Assembly: GCA_048264125.1 (NCBI GenBank)
Contig: JBLXDM010000013.1
Location: 8,078 to 72,077, forward strand
Direction: 5' to 3'
Origin: M1-B18 sp048264125
GTDB lineage: Bacteria; Bacillota; Clostridia; Peptostreptococcales; Natronincolaceae
DNA: 64,000 nucleotides
Part shown: one piece after another, positions 8,449-17,871 of the stretch
Layout of the letters: each line of letters opens with the position of its first letter
Numbering within the stretch: position 1 is the first letter of the stretch
Program-made: the position numbers and the translations under genes
Notes under the pieces: generated by a model
The model's input: only the letters and a program-made list of their open reading frames with translations
What the model was told of the DNA's origin: nothing
The model's database searches: none

Positions 8449-10230
8449 TTACACAACATTTTCCTGTTTCAGCGGCAGCATAATTGTAACTTTTGTACCC
8501 TTATCCTCTCCGCTTTCAATCCTTATTTCCCCCTCGTGAGCCTCTACTATTTCCTTTGCTATAGACAGTCCTAGGCCTGTGCCTCCCATCTCTCTGGAGC
8601 GGGCCTTGTCGACTCTATAAAAGCGTTCGAATATCCTTGGAAGGTCCTCCTTAGGTATACCTATGCCATCATCCTTGATGGTTAATACCGCATTACCCTC
8701 AGCTTCCTCGACATGAATAGCAATCTCACCGCCATCAGGTGTATATTTAATAGAGTTTGAGATGATATTAAGGACCACCTGCTCCATCTTGTCTTCATCT
8801 ACGCTTACAATATGCGGAGACGCTGGGCAGTAGAATACTAATCCGTGCTCCTTATTTTTTGCAGAAACCTCCAGCTTAAGTACAGCTTTTTTTACAATAC
8901 TGCTGATATCCACCGATTTTTTATTCCATTTCCCCTGCTGATAGTCCAGGTTTGAAAGCTGCAGTAAATCCCTCACCAGTCTGGCCATTCTATCTGCCTC
9001 TGTCTCTACAACCTCTAGAAAATGCGTTGCCAGCTCGGTATTCTCAAGAGCACCGTCCAGTAGGGTCTCGGTATAGCTTTTAATAGTGGTCAAAGGTGTT
9101 TTTAGCTCATGGGATACATTGGCTACGAATTCCTTACGCATATTCTCCAGCTTCTCATGCTTTGTAATATCCTGCATCAGCACTATAATTCCCCCAAAGT
9201 CCCCCCTTGGGTTCCTGTAGGGCGCATAGCTCACCCTTAAAATTGCCCCGTTGACATTTATCATTCCGTCACCAGACCAATTGCCTTCATCCGACCTTAT
9301 ATCCTCGTATTTTAGCTCATTGCTGTAGCTTGAAAACAGCTCATCGAAGCTGCTGTCTCTTACGAAATCCTCATTTGCTTCCAGCATTTCCAAAGCCTTT
9401 GGGTTTGCATGGATTATTTTTCCATCTTCAGTGGTGGCAATAAGGCCATCCGCCATATAGGTTATAATGGTGTCCATCTTCTGCTTTTCATTGGACATCT
9501 CCTGTAATGCCGACTTCAGACGGTCCGTCAGATAGTTAAACATCTTAGCCAGCTGACCAATCTCGTCATCGGATTTTACCTCAACCACCTGGTCAAAGTC
9601 TCCCTTGGCCATTTTAGATGCTTTAACCGTAACATCATTGATGGGTCCCGTTATGCTTCTGGCGATGAAAAAGCCCAGAATTATAGTTATTCCCAGTGCC
9701 AGCATTGTGGCCTTTATAATAATAACTATAGACTGATCCAATGTCCTGTTTATGTCATCTAAGTCCCTACGTAAGTAAAGAGCGCCTATTACTCTACTAT
9801 GCTCATCGTACAGAGGATACACCATGTTTTTTGAATGTCCGGGTATATCCTTCTCCAGCTCCTGATCTGTAAAGGCACCCATAATCAGGTCTGTTTCCAA
9901 TATGTTTTGTGTTGCATTTTGGCCTAGATAGATGGGATTTGTTGTGGCGATTATAGTGAAGCTATTATCCTTATCTATAACAAATATCTCCAAACGCAAA
10001 TCCATTTTATATTCCATTATATTCTGTTGTATGTCCTCTTTGTTGCTCTTCCATTCTATATCCTCAAGGGTTGTAATGACATTATTAGCTGTCTGAGCTA
10101 TATTGTCCCTTACTATTCCCAGGTGATACTGCTGAAATTGCTGCAGCAAAAATATACCTATTATAATCATGGCAATAAATACAAGGAGGAAATAAATAGT
10201 GATAAATTTCCACCTAATACTTTTAAACAT
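8449..10230 (-). CDS. walK: WalK sensor histidine kinase
   Basis: The 593-residue kinase has membrane segments at about residues 10-30 and 168-190 flanking an extracytoplasmic Cache-like domain, then HAMP (about 191-243), PAS (about 250-355), the dimerisation domain with phospho-acceptor His374 in NVSHELKTPL, and an ATPase domain with N, G1 (DDGIGIP), F and G2 (GGTGLGLSIA) boxes. This is the full WalK layout. It starts two bases after the walR stop, so the two are translationally coupled. The usual output is control of peptidoglycan hydrolases; several candidate wall peptidases lie nearby, but no WalR box was identified. Confidence 0.96.
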   Translation of the reverse strand: MFKSIRWKFITIYFLLVFIAMIIIGIFLLQQFQQYHLGIVRDNIAQTANNVITTLEDIEWKSNKEDIQQNIMEYKMDLRLEIFVIDKDNSFTIIATTNPIYLGQNATQNILETDLIMGAFTDQELEKDIPGHSKNMVYPLYDEHSRVIGALYLRRDLDDINRTLDQSIVIIIKATMLALGITIILGFFIARSITGPINDVTVKASKMAKGDFDQVVEVKSDDEIGQLAKMFNYLTDRLKSALQEMSNEKQKMDTIITYMADGLIATTEDGKIIHANPKALEMLEANEDFVRDSSFDELFSSYSNELKYEDIRSDEGNWSGDGMINVNGAILRVSYAPYRNPRGDFGGIIVLMQDITKHEKLENMRKEFVANVSHELKTPLTTIKSYTETLLDGALENTELATHFLEVVETEADRMARLVRDLLQLSNLDYQQGKWNKKSVDISSIVKKAVLKLEVSAKNKEHGLVFYCPASPHIVSVDEDKMEQVVLNIISNSIKYTPDGGEIAIHVEEAEGNAVLTIKDDGIGIPKEDLPRIFERFYRVDKARSREMGGTGLGLSIAKEIVEAHEGEIRIESGEDKGTKVTIMLPLKQENVV

Positions 10231-10231
10231 A

Positions 10232-10921
10232 TTAAGCCCTCCTGAAATAATAACCTACGCCTCTTTTAGTCATAATGAACTTAGGGCTGCTGGAATTATC
10301 CTCGATCTTCTCTCTAAGTCGTCTAATGGTGACGTCCACCGTTCGTATATCCCCATAATACTCGTAGCCCCATACCTCCTTCAAGAGCTGCTCTCTGGTA
10401 AAGACCTGCTCTGCTTGGACGGCTAAAAACCTTAGGAGCTCAAATTCTCTTGAGGTAAGCTCTACAACGCTTGTTTCCTTTTTTACCTCATATTTATTAA
10501 AATCTATTGATAGAAGACCTGAAACCATGGTTCCACCCTTTTTATCTGCGGAAACCTCTCCGGTTCTTCTAAGATTGGCCTTTATCCTGGCTAAAAGCTC
10601 CCTCATTCCGAAGGGCTTTGTTATATAATCATCAGCACCCATCTCCAAGCCTAAAACCTTATCCAGCTCTTCTTCCTTTGCCGTCAGCATTAAAATTGGC
10701 ATAGTGTAGCTTTCTCTTATTTTGCGGCATACCTGAAAGCCGTCCATTTTTGGGAGCATAACATCTAGTAGTACAAGATCTGGATTAAATTGAACCACCT
10801 TTTGAAGGGCTATTTCTCCATCCCCAGCAAGCTCCACCTGATAGCCTTCCTTCTCTAAATTAAATTTCACAATCTCGGCTATAGGCTTTTCGTCTTCCAC
10901 AAGTAATACTTTTTTACTCAT
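10232..10921 (-). CDS. walR: WalR response regulator (OmpR family)
   Basis: A 229-residue OmpR/PhoB-type regulator with a receiver domain (phospho-acceptor Asp53 in LLDVMLP, conserved Lys in TKPFGMRE) and a winged-helix domain (VDVTIRRLREKIE). The ATG at 10921 is chosen because GGGGTGAT precedes it and the protein then begins MSKKVLLVEDE like other WalR proteins; the longer reading adds an unconserved tail. A TATAAT at 10946-10951 on the minus strand could be its -10 element. It is the first gene of the wal unit, 90 bases after the MA-like peptidase gene. Confidence 0.96.
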   Translation of the reverse strand: MSKKVLLVEDEKPIAEIVKFNLEKEGYQVELAGDGEIALQKVVQFNPDLVLLDVMLPKMDGFQVCRKIRESYTMPILMLTAKEEELDKVLGLEMGADDYITKPFGMRELLARIKANLRRTGEVSADKKGGTMVSGLLSIDFNKYEVKKETSVVELTSREFELLRFLAVQAEQVFTREQLLKEVWGYEYYGDIRTVDVTIRRLREKIEDNSSSPKFIMTKRGVGYYFRRA

Positions 10922-11011
10922 TGTACTAATCACCCCACATAATCTATTATATAAACATTCTACTAAATAATTCTTTTTCCTGCTATCCTCAATTGCCAAT
11001 ATTTCTATGAT

Positions 11012-11821
11012 TTAATTAAACATGTGATAATAGTCCCTTAAATCCTTGCCTCTTCCCAGATCCTCCAGCAGCTCCATAAGCTCAGCTTCTCCATATCTTT
11101 CTACAAAGCCTCTGACCAATCTGAAGGACTGAGTATATGCTAGGTATTGATTCAGCTGGGAAAAGGACTTTGTTAGGGCCTCGATATTATAAAGCCCTCC
11201 GTCTATCTCTTCTCCCCGCCCCCATTCATAGCCATCGACGGCATATTCCAGATATAGGCTTACCCCCTCAGTAAACCACATGGGGTAATTACCTCTGGCC
11301 CTATGGTCCGTAAATAGATGGGCCAGCTCATGGAGGATAGGCCCCTCTGAATAAATAAGCGCCTCTATATTTTCTTCAAAAAGCTGTGCCGGGTCCAGTA
11401 CATGAATGCTGTCGGCATAATATACCCCCATTGGAGGGGTTCCCTTCCTCAGCATAGTTGTCCTCATCATTTTTTCTGCATCATTATGGACCACCAGAAG
11501 AATCTGTCCCTCTGGCTCATACTGATATACTTCCTTCAAGGCAATGTACTTAGCCTCAGCCGTTTCTGCAACCAATTCCACCAGCTGAGCTTCTATGCCC
11601 TGATATTTTATAATAAAATTTTCCGTCTCAATTTCCTCGTAGTCTCTTATCTTATATACTAGAATTTGGTTTTCTATCGTTCTTATTGTAGGACTAACGG
11701 CTGCAACGATTTGCTGTGGATTTAATAAGGATAACAAAAATAAAAGAATAAAAGACAGGATTAAGACTTTTTTTACATTGAATTTAGTTTTTTTGATTAT
11801 GTCATTCAATATCATATTCAT
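11012..11821 (-). CDS. MA-like zinc metallopeptidase, extracytoplasmic
   Basis: The 269-residue protein has an N-terminal membrane segment or signal sequence (LILSFILLFLLSLL) and a zinc-peptidase motif HELAHLFTDH followed about 20 residues later by WFTEGVSLYLE, the gluzincin-type layout of the MA-like peptidase domain. It probably faces the outside of the membrane. It lies just upstream of walR on the same strand and diverges from the S8 protease gene. Two in-frame ATGs (11821 and 11815) compete; AGGAG is four bases before the first. No substrate can be inferred. Confidence 0.85.
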   Translation of the reverse strand: MNMILNDIIKKTKFNVKKVLILSFILLFLLSLLNPQQIVAAVSPTIRTIENQILVYKIRDYEEIETENFIIKYQGIEAQLVELVAETAEAKYIALKEVYQYEPEGQILLVVHNDAEKMMRTTMLRKGTPPMGVYYADSIHVLDPAQLFEENIEALIYSEGPILHELAHLFTDHRARGNYPMWFTEGVSLYLEYAVDGYEWGRGEEIDGGLYNIEALTKSFSQLNQYLAYTQSFRLVRGFVERYGEAELMELLEDLGRGKDLRDYYHMFN

Positions 11822-12037
11822 CCCTCTCCTTCAAAAAAGAATATGTAGAGGGTAAGACAAGTAATATTATAGCATATAATTATGTAAACTTCTATGAAAT
11901 ATCTGTGCAAATAACTTCCATATTTGAATATATTAATAAAAGGACTTTATTTCAGCCCCCCAAAGACCCCCTTTTTAATCACTTTTTTCCTCCTTATGCA
12001 TACTCTATATTAGAATGATGATAAAGGGGGCGCTGAA

Positions 12038-13336
12038 GTGTTTGGTTATATTAATATCATTGATGACCTAGTGGTGGAAAGATTGATGAGCCCTGGTGAC
12101 GAGGATATACCTGTAATAATTACTGCTAAGGACTGTAACTGTGATGATTTGGAGCAGTGTGTTGCAAGAATGGGGGGTAAAATAAAGCACAAGCTTAATA
12201 TTATTAATGCCGTCTCAGCCTATCTTCCTACACCAGGTGTCAGAAGTGCTGCAAGAGAAAGAAATATTCAAAGGATTCATCTTGATGATAAAGCCTATAA
12301 GCTCATGGATATTGCTTCTGTTACCGTGGGCTCCGATACTGCCAATGAATACGGTCTGACGGGAAGAAATGTCAGTATCGCTGTTGTAGATACCGGAGTA
12401 TATCCACATAACGACTTGATTACTCCTACCAATAGAATAATCGCCTTCAAGGATTTTGTAGGCAATAAATCTACACCCTATGACGATGACGGTCATGGCA
12501 CCCATGTTGCAGGAACTATTGCAGGAAATGGCTTTGCCTCTAAGGGCAAATATATGGGCATTGCCCCTGATGCCAATATCGTGGGTATAAAGGTACTAAA
12601 CCAGGATGGCAGTGGAAACATCTCCGATGTTATAGCCGGTATCCAATGGGCTATTCAAAATAAGGATAAATATAATATAAAAATCCTAACCCTTTCGTTA
12701 GGTACAAAGGCGAAGGGCACCTATCAGGATGACCCTCTATGCCGAGCGGTTGATGCTGCCACCAGCGCAGGAATTACTGTTGTGGCCGCTGCCGGCAACA
12801 ACGGACCTGAAAGGTCCACAATAAATTCACCTGCTATAAGCCCGAATATTATCTCGGTTGGAGCCTGTGATGATCGTAATGCCGGGTCTATTTCCATTGC
12901 TGATTTTTCCAGCAGAGGCCCCACACCAGAGGGATTGATAAAGCCGGATATTATTGCGCCGGGCGTTAAAATAACCTCCCTTAAAAATGAGAGAAACGAA
13001 TATCAGTCTTTGTCAGGCACCTCTATGGCTACCCCTATTGTGGCTGGCTGTGCTGCCCTATTATATGAGCATAATCCCGACTACAACCCACAGCAGGTAA
13101 AGAGCATAATGACCCAGAATGCCACTCCCTTGGGCTTCAATCAGCAGGATCAGGGGGCCGGACTACTGGATATAAAAAGAATAGTGAGCACACTTGATAT
13201 AAAGCCTAAACAACAGCCCCCCAGGCCAAATCCCGGCTATCCAATAACTAAAGGCCCTGGCTCAAGCAATCTATTCTCCTCCTTTAACCAATGGTTTTGG
13301 ATAATACTCATAGTTCTGCTAGTTTTAGTGCTTTAG
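12038..13336 (+). CDS. S8 subtilisin-family serine protease with C-terminal membrane anchor
   Basis: The 432-residue protease shows the full triad: Asp118 in VVDTGVYPH, His153 in GHGTHVAGT and Ser329 in SGTSMATP. The first 100 residues look like an inhibitor-type prodomain, but I see no signal peptide. The C-terminus has a Pro-rich linker and one hydrophobic segment (WIILIVLLVLVL) ending at the last residue, so it may be tail-anchored. The start is GTG with AAGGGGG seven bases upstream. It resembles the AprX type. It is transcribed against its neighbours, toward the origin. Confidence 0.92.
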   Translation: MFGYINIIDDLVVERLMSPGDEDIPVIITAKDCNCDDLEQCVARMGGKIKHKLNIINAVSAYLPTPGVRSAARERNIQRIHLDDKAYKLMDIASVTVGSDTANEYGLTGRNVSIAVVDTGVYPHNDLITPTNRIIAFKDFVGNKSTPYDDDGHGTHVAGTIAGNGFASKGKYMGIAPDANIVGIKVLNQDGSGNISDVIAGIQWAIQNKDKYNIKILTLSLGTKAKGTYQDDPLCRAVDAATSAGITVVAAAGNNGPERSTINSPAISPNIISVGACDDRNAGSISIADFSSRGPTPEGLIKPDIIAPGVKITSLKNERNEYQSLSGTSMATPIVAGCAALLYEHNPDYNPQQVKSIMTQNATPLGFNQQDQGAGLLDIKRIVSTLDIKPKQQPPRPNPGYPITKGPGSSNLFSSFNQWFWIILIVLLVLVL

Positions 13337-13370
13337 TAACATACCCAGATATAAATGCCTGGAAAAACAG

Positions 13371-13398
13371 AAAAAGCGTGACTGATGAAGTCACGCTT
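13371..13398. terminator. Hairpin terminator between convergent S8 and M23 genes
   Basis: AAGCGTGACT and AGTCACGCTT pair perfectly around a five-base loop. On the minus strand TTTTTCTGTTTTT follows, giving a strong terminator for the M23 gene. The plus-strand T-tract is weaker. Confidence 0.8.
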
Positions 13399-13408
13399 AG
13401 CTTATTCT

Positions 13409-14890
13409 TTAATACTTTACAAAGCCTAATGGATTTATAGGCGTACCATTCTTTCTTACCTCAAAGTGAAGATGTGGCCCTGTGCTTCTGCCAGTATTTC
13501 CTACCTCACCAATCTTCTGTCCCTTATAGACCCTGTCACCCTTCTTAATGGCAAATTTACTAAGGTGTGCGTAGTAGGTCTGATATCCGTTTTCGTGGTC
13601 AATGATTATCAGGTTTCCATAGGAACCATTTGAAGATGCAAAGGTGACCTTTCCTGCATCAGCAGCCGTAACCGTTGTTCCGGTTGAATTAGCAACGTCT
13701 ATCCCGGTATGCTTAGCTCCCCATCTTGTTCCAAATACCGAGGTCAATCTACCCCTTGTAGGATTAGAGAAGGATCCAGTTGCCATTGTAGCAGGTCTTG
13801 CCTTTGTACCCTCTGCCACAACTCTGGTGGTGGGCTCACTAAGTAGCTTTTCCTCAATAATCTCTCTGTCTACCTCAACGCCATTTTCCTTCACAATATA
13901 GGCCTTAATCTCTCTGCTTCCTTCAGTACCTTGAGTGATAATCTTACGATCGCCCTTGTAAAGCGTATCGGTGGTCTGGGTTTCTGTTTCATAGGGAACA
14001 GCCTCCACTAGCTCAGCATATTCCTTGGTTCTTACATTAATATATGGTTTAGGAACAACCAAGCTTATAACCTGCCCAATTTTAAGCTTTTCAGGATTAA
14101 GCCCGGGATTAGCACTTTGAATATCATCCACTGATAATTCATATTTTCGGGCAATAGTCCAAGAGCTGTCACCGGAGGCAACAATATGCTCTTTGGTTTC
14201 ATCGGTTCCCTTTAATATTAAGCTTAATACCTCCTCTGCCGGCTGAATATCAGAAAGGTGCGTCGGTATTTCCTCCAGCTCAACCTTTTCCGTATAGCCT
14301 ACAGAAGCATTGTTTACATCAAGTGCCATTACAAATGGCTCCTTAATCTGCTCCAAAATTTCCTCAGCGGTTCTCATATCCTCTACGTAAGCTATTATCT
14401 CATCATTTACTTTAATCGCAACCGATTTAACTTTAATATCCACTGTTTGCTTAAGATTCTTAACTATTTCATCCATATCGGTTAATTTATTTGAGGCAGC
14501 CTTAACCTGAAGGAATTCTATTTCCTCAGTGAATACGACCTCCTGCTGATAAACCTGACCGAATTCTTCCTTTGCAATCTCAACAGCCCTTTCGTAATCC
14601 TCCTGGCTTCTAACAACAGCTACAATCCTACCGTCCATATGGACCTCATAGGCTGTTAATGCTTTGTTAACAACTGCATTTAATAGCAAAGCCATGCTGA
14701 TAAACACCGAAAGACAGATTACTGATAAAGAGTATACGAAAATTCGTTTATTGTGCCTTTTATATTTTGCTGGAAGAGCATTATGTAATTTTCTTTGCAA
14801 AAAAACCGATGTACTTTTACCGAAAAGTTTGATTTTCATAAGTGTCATTTTAAGCTTTTTTTGGAAAAGCACCATATTCCTTTGGTTCAT
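13409..14890 (-). CDS. M23 peptidoglycan endopeptidase with LysM and G5 domains
   Basis: The 493-residue envelope protein has a cytoplasmic basic N-terminus, one membrane segment (about residues 48-72), a middle region, a LysM domain (about 235-285, GDSSWTIARKY), a G5 domain (about 285-365) and a C-terminal M23/LytM domain with HTGIDVA and HLHFEVRKNG zinc-site motifs. It is expected to cleave cross-bridges of peptidoglycan and to bind the wall. The arrangement is typical of clostridial spore or vegetative wall peptidases. It is preceded by a 217-base AT-rich spacer and ends at a strong terminator. Confidence 0.92.
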   Translation of the reverse strand: MNQRNMVLFQKKLKMTLMKIKLFGKSTSVFLQRKLHNALPAKYKRHNKRIFVYSLSVICLSVFISMALLLNAVVNKALTAYEVHMDGRIVAVVRSQEDYERAVEIAKEEFGQVYQQEVVFTEEIEFLQVKAASNKLTDMDEIVKNLKQTVDIKVKSVAIKVNDEIIAYVEDMRTAEEILEQIKEPFVMALDVNNASVGYTEKVELEEIPTHLSDIQPAEEVLSLILKGTDETKEHIVASGDSSWTIARKYELSVDDIQSANPGLNPEKLKIGQVISLVVPKPYINVRTKEYAELVEAVPYETETQTTDTLYKGDRKIITQGTEGSREIKAYIVKENGVEVDREIIEEKLLSEPTTRVVAEGTKARPATMATGSFSNPTRGRLTSVFGTRWGAKHTGIDVANSTGTTVTAADAGKVTFASSNGSYGNLIIIDHENGYQTYYAHLSKFAIKKGDRVYKGQKIGEVGNTGRSTGPHLHFEVRKNGTPINPLGFVKY

Positions 14891-15107
14891 TATAAAACTC
14901 CTCTCAGTGTATGGGCTTATATTAAGTTTCTCTTCAAGTTAAATTCATACTGCAGTTGGGTAAATCCTAATGAAAAATTAGGACTTTTGTAACATCTTTG
15001 TAATAATTACTTTCTTATTATATAATATTATCAAAGACTTGTACAACCCCGAACTTTTGTTCTTTTTATTAATCTAATATATTTTTTCCAGCAATTTCTT
15101 AATTTAT

Positions 15108-16607
15108 TCAAAATTTTATGTTTAGCCATTCTATAAATATTTCTTTTAAGTCCTCATCGCTGTGTTTTTCACATATTTTATAGAAATCTAAGGTAGTCGC
15201 ATTTTTAAACATAAAGCTCTGGTAATATTCCCTTAAGGCTGCAATAAAGGCCTCCTCCCCCATCGCTCTCCTGAGCTCCTCAACAAACATGGCTCCCTTG
15301 CTATATACTATGCTGCTATACTCCAAGGAGCTATCAAATTCTCTGAGGCTTCTTAGAATACCCTCTCCCTTATCTGCTTCAATGTTAATGTAATTATTGT
15401 ATTGCGCCTTTATCATTTTCTCAAATATTTGCTCTTTAATGTGTGCACCATACTTTTTTTCAAAGTACATTAATGTGGCATATTCCGTCAAGGCCTCATC
15501 CAGCCAGGGCTCCGCTATTTCATTGTTTCCTACAATGCCATACCACCACTGATGGGCTATCTCATGGGCTATTACATACTCCAGCGGAAAGTCCTCCTTC
15601 ATGGAATACAGCTCCTCTGAGATCATTACTAGATTGGGATATTCCATGCCCCCCAGAAAAAAGTCACTGGCGACAATTGAAAGCTGCTGATAGGGATATA
15701 CGCCGAAGAGCTCATTGAATATCTTTATAGCATCTACACCATATTGCAATGCTAATTCGCTTCTCTCCCCCTTAAGGGTGTAGGAATTTATCGCTATGCC
15801 ATTAACCTCTGAGGAATCCAGCTGGAAATCCTTGCTGAGAATTAGAGCAAAATCCCTCACATTTTCAGCATTGATGCTATAGGTGGCCCTATTCTTTTTT
15901 ACCTGCCTTTTAAGTATATTACCGGTAGTGGCCAAAACATAATCCTCTGGTATCTCAAGGGTTACCTCATAGGCAGATACCTCACTATAGAAGGGATCTC
16001 CTATTGGAAAGTACGGGTCCAGATGCCAGCCCTCTGCATCAAATACTGCCATTATAGGGTACCAGTTTGTGATATTTATGGTGTTTTCCCCATATCCCAT
16101 TCTCCCTATGACATTGGGCAGCTGAACCTTGAAGTCTATATGGATTTGCACCTCCTCACCAGCCTTTAGCGCCGTCGCCGGGCTTATCCTAAGCACAGTA
16201 GAAGCATCTCCCATAACCTTATAGCTTACCTTTTTATTGTTTAGCCTTACCTCATTAATTTTTATCCAGCCGGGGTTAAAGCCGTTATAATAAACATTAT
16301 CCAGCTCCTCGCTTTCAAAGGGCACACTGCTCTTATCCATGAAGGCATTGGGGTAGATATGTAAATATAAATTGCTTAGCTCCCTGTCTGCTGTGTTTTT
16401 ATATGTCAGCCGCTGGCTTCCTACAATCAGCTTATCCTCATCATTAAAGGCTGCCTTTATCTGATAGTGGGCGGCTTCAGCCCTTCTGTCGGCCTTGTTA
16501 AATACCCCCAGTACGCCATTGTTGTCTATAAAGGATTGAATTAACAGGCTAAGGAACAATACCCCCAGAAATATTCCCGAGAGCTTTAATTTTTTTTTTA
16601 TATTCAA
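15108..16607 (-). CDS. M1-family zinc aminopeptidase-like protein, membrane anchored
   Basis: The 499-residue gluzincin has the zinc motif HEIAHQWW, with the third ligand in WLDEALTEYATL, as in M1 aminopeptidases. An N-terminal membrane segment (GIFLGVLFLSLLIQSF) places the enzyme outside the cell. An upstream M1-type beta domain covers roughly residues 50-280. The start is TTG at 16607, with GGGAGG seven bases upstream; an in-frame ATG at 16637 precedes this site. The usual GxMEN motif appears as GGMEYPN, so exopeptidase activity is plausible but altered. Confidence 0.88.
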   Translation of the reverse strand: MNIKKKLKLSGIFLGVLFLSLLIQSFIDNNGVLGVFNKADRRAEAAHYQIKAAFNDEDKLIVGSQRLTYKNTADRELSNLYLHIYPNAFMDKSSVPFESEELDNVYYNGFNPGWIKINEVRLNNKKVSYKVMGDASTVLRISPATALKAGEEVQIHIDFKVQLPNVIGRMGYGENTINITNWYPIMAVFDAEGWHLDPYFPIGDPFYSEVSAYEVTLEIPEDYVLATTGNILKRQVKKNRATYSINAENVRDFALILSKDFQLDSSEVNGIAINSYTLKGERSELALQYGVDAIKIFNELFGVYPYQQLSIVASDFFLGGMEYPNLVMISEELYSMKEDFPLEYVIAHEIAHQWWYGIVGNNEIAEPWLDEALTEYATLMYFEKKYGAHIKEQIFEKMIKAQYNNYINIEADKGEGILRSLREFDSSLEYSSIVYSKGAMFVEELRRAMGEEAFIAALREYYQSFMFKNATTLDFYKICEKHSDEDLKEIFIEWLNIKF

Positions 16608-16777
16608 AATTACACCTCCCTGCTGAAATTCATACATAAAAAGCCTATTATTATAGTCTATTGGTTTAATCCTGTTTTAAGACCATACCATTTAAATGGA
16701 GGAAGATATTATTAAAGATTTTTGATAATATGATATAATAAATAATAGTCTATTTAAAAATTTGGAGTGATGAAGGA

Positions 16778-17860
16778 ATGGCTTTTACTCAAAACACCAC
16801 CAAAATTGATCTGGGGGATACTCCGATTGAGAACATATTTCTGGATGTCTACATGCCTATGGCAAATGGCACCTATGTTAAGGTCTACCTTCTAGCCTAT
16901 AAGTACGCCTGCGATCCTAAGGCAGGCGCAGAGGTAACCAATATAACCATAGCAAAAAACCTAGACATACCTTTATCTGATGTGCTATCGGCATGGGATT
17001 TCTGGGAAAGCAAGGGTATAATAAAAAAGCATAGCTCTCCGGAGGATGACGAAAACCTATATTCTGTTGAATTTATAAATTTAAAGCAGCTTTATATAGA
17101 TAATAATTTTAAATTAATCAATACCAGAGAGGCCTCCGCTCCGTCTGCTGCCACAAGCATTTCCACAAAGGAGCTGGTGGATGCAGTACAGATACCTGCC
17201 ATTAAGGAGATGTTTATAGACATCAATAAAATTATAGAGCGTCCATTGGTGCCCAACGAAAAGCATCAAATATTAGATTGGTTTTATCAGTACAATGTGG
17301 ACCCGCCTTTGATTGTTAAGGCCTTCAGCTATAGTAAATTTCAGAGGAATAACAAAAACGTCAAATATGTGGGAGGCATCCTGCGAAATTGGTACGACTC
17401 GGGAATTACAAATATAGAGCAGCTATTGGAGCATCAGCTGAAGCAGGGGGATCGCTATGGTGCCTATGACAGAATCTTTAAGGCCCTTGGCTTTGATTTT
17501 AGAGAGTCCTCTGAGGCCGAAAGAAAAATAATGGATAAGTGGATGGATGAATACAGCTTTGAGTTGGACCTTATACTTAAGGCCTGTGAAAGCTCTAGTA
17601 AGACCTCTAACCCCAATATCAACTACATCAATAGTATCTTGTCCGACTGGCATGCTAAGGGCATTAAGCGGCCGGAGGAGGTGGCTCAGATGGATCAAAA
17701 GCCATCAAGGGCTCCCAGCACCAATGGAAACGCCGCTGCAAATAAGGTGAATCGACATAAAACCAAGTTCCACCTTCCCGAGAGCAGGGGAGAGCAATAT
17801 TCAGCCGAGGAATTGGAATCCTTAATATTAAATAATCAAAAAAAGAAGTTTAATCGTTAG
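16778..17860 (+). CDS. dnaD: DnaD-domain replication initiation protein
   Basis: The 360-residue protein has an N-terminal winged-helix-like region (about residues 20-100) and two DnaD/DnaB2 domains (about 145-215 and 230-300), each with the helical pattern ending in YVGGILRNWY or YINSILSDWH. DnaD-type proteins remodel DNA at oriC and help load the replicative helicase. It lies 11 bases upstream of a DnaC-like ATPase gene, so the two form a helicase-loading operon. GGAG precedes the ATG by about seven bases. Confidence 0.9.
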   Translation: MAFTQNTTKIDLGDTPIENIFLDVYMPMANGTYVKVYLLAYKYACDPKAGAEVTNITIAKNLDIPLSDVLSAWDFWESKGIIKKHSSPEDDENLYSVEFINLKQLYIDNNFKLINTREASAPSAATSISTKELVDAVQIPAIKEMFIDINKIIERPLVPNEKHQILDWFYQYNVDPPLIVKAFSYSKFQRNNKNVKYVGGILRNWYDSGITNIEQLLEHQLKQGDRYGAYDRIFKALGFDFRESSEAERKIMDKWMDEYSFELDLILKACESSSKTSNPNINYINSILSDWHAKGIKRPEEVAQMDQKPSRAPSTNGNAAANKVNRHKTKFHLPESRGEQYSAEELESLILNNQKKKFNR

Positions 17861-17871
17861 GAGGGCTCCTG

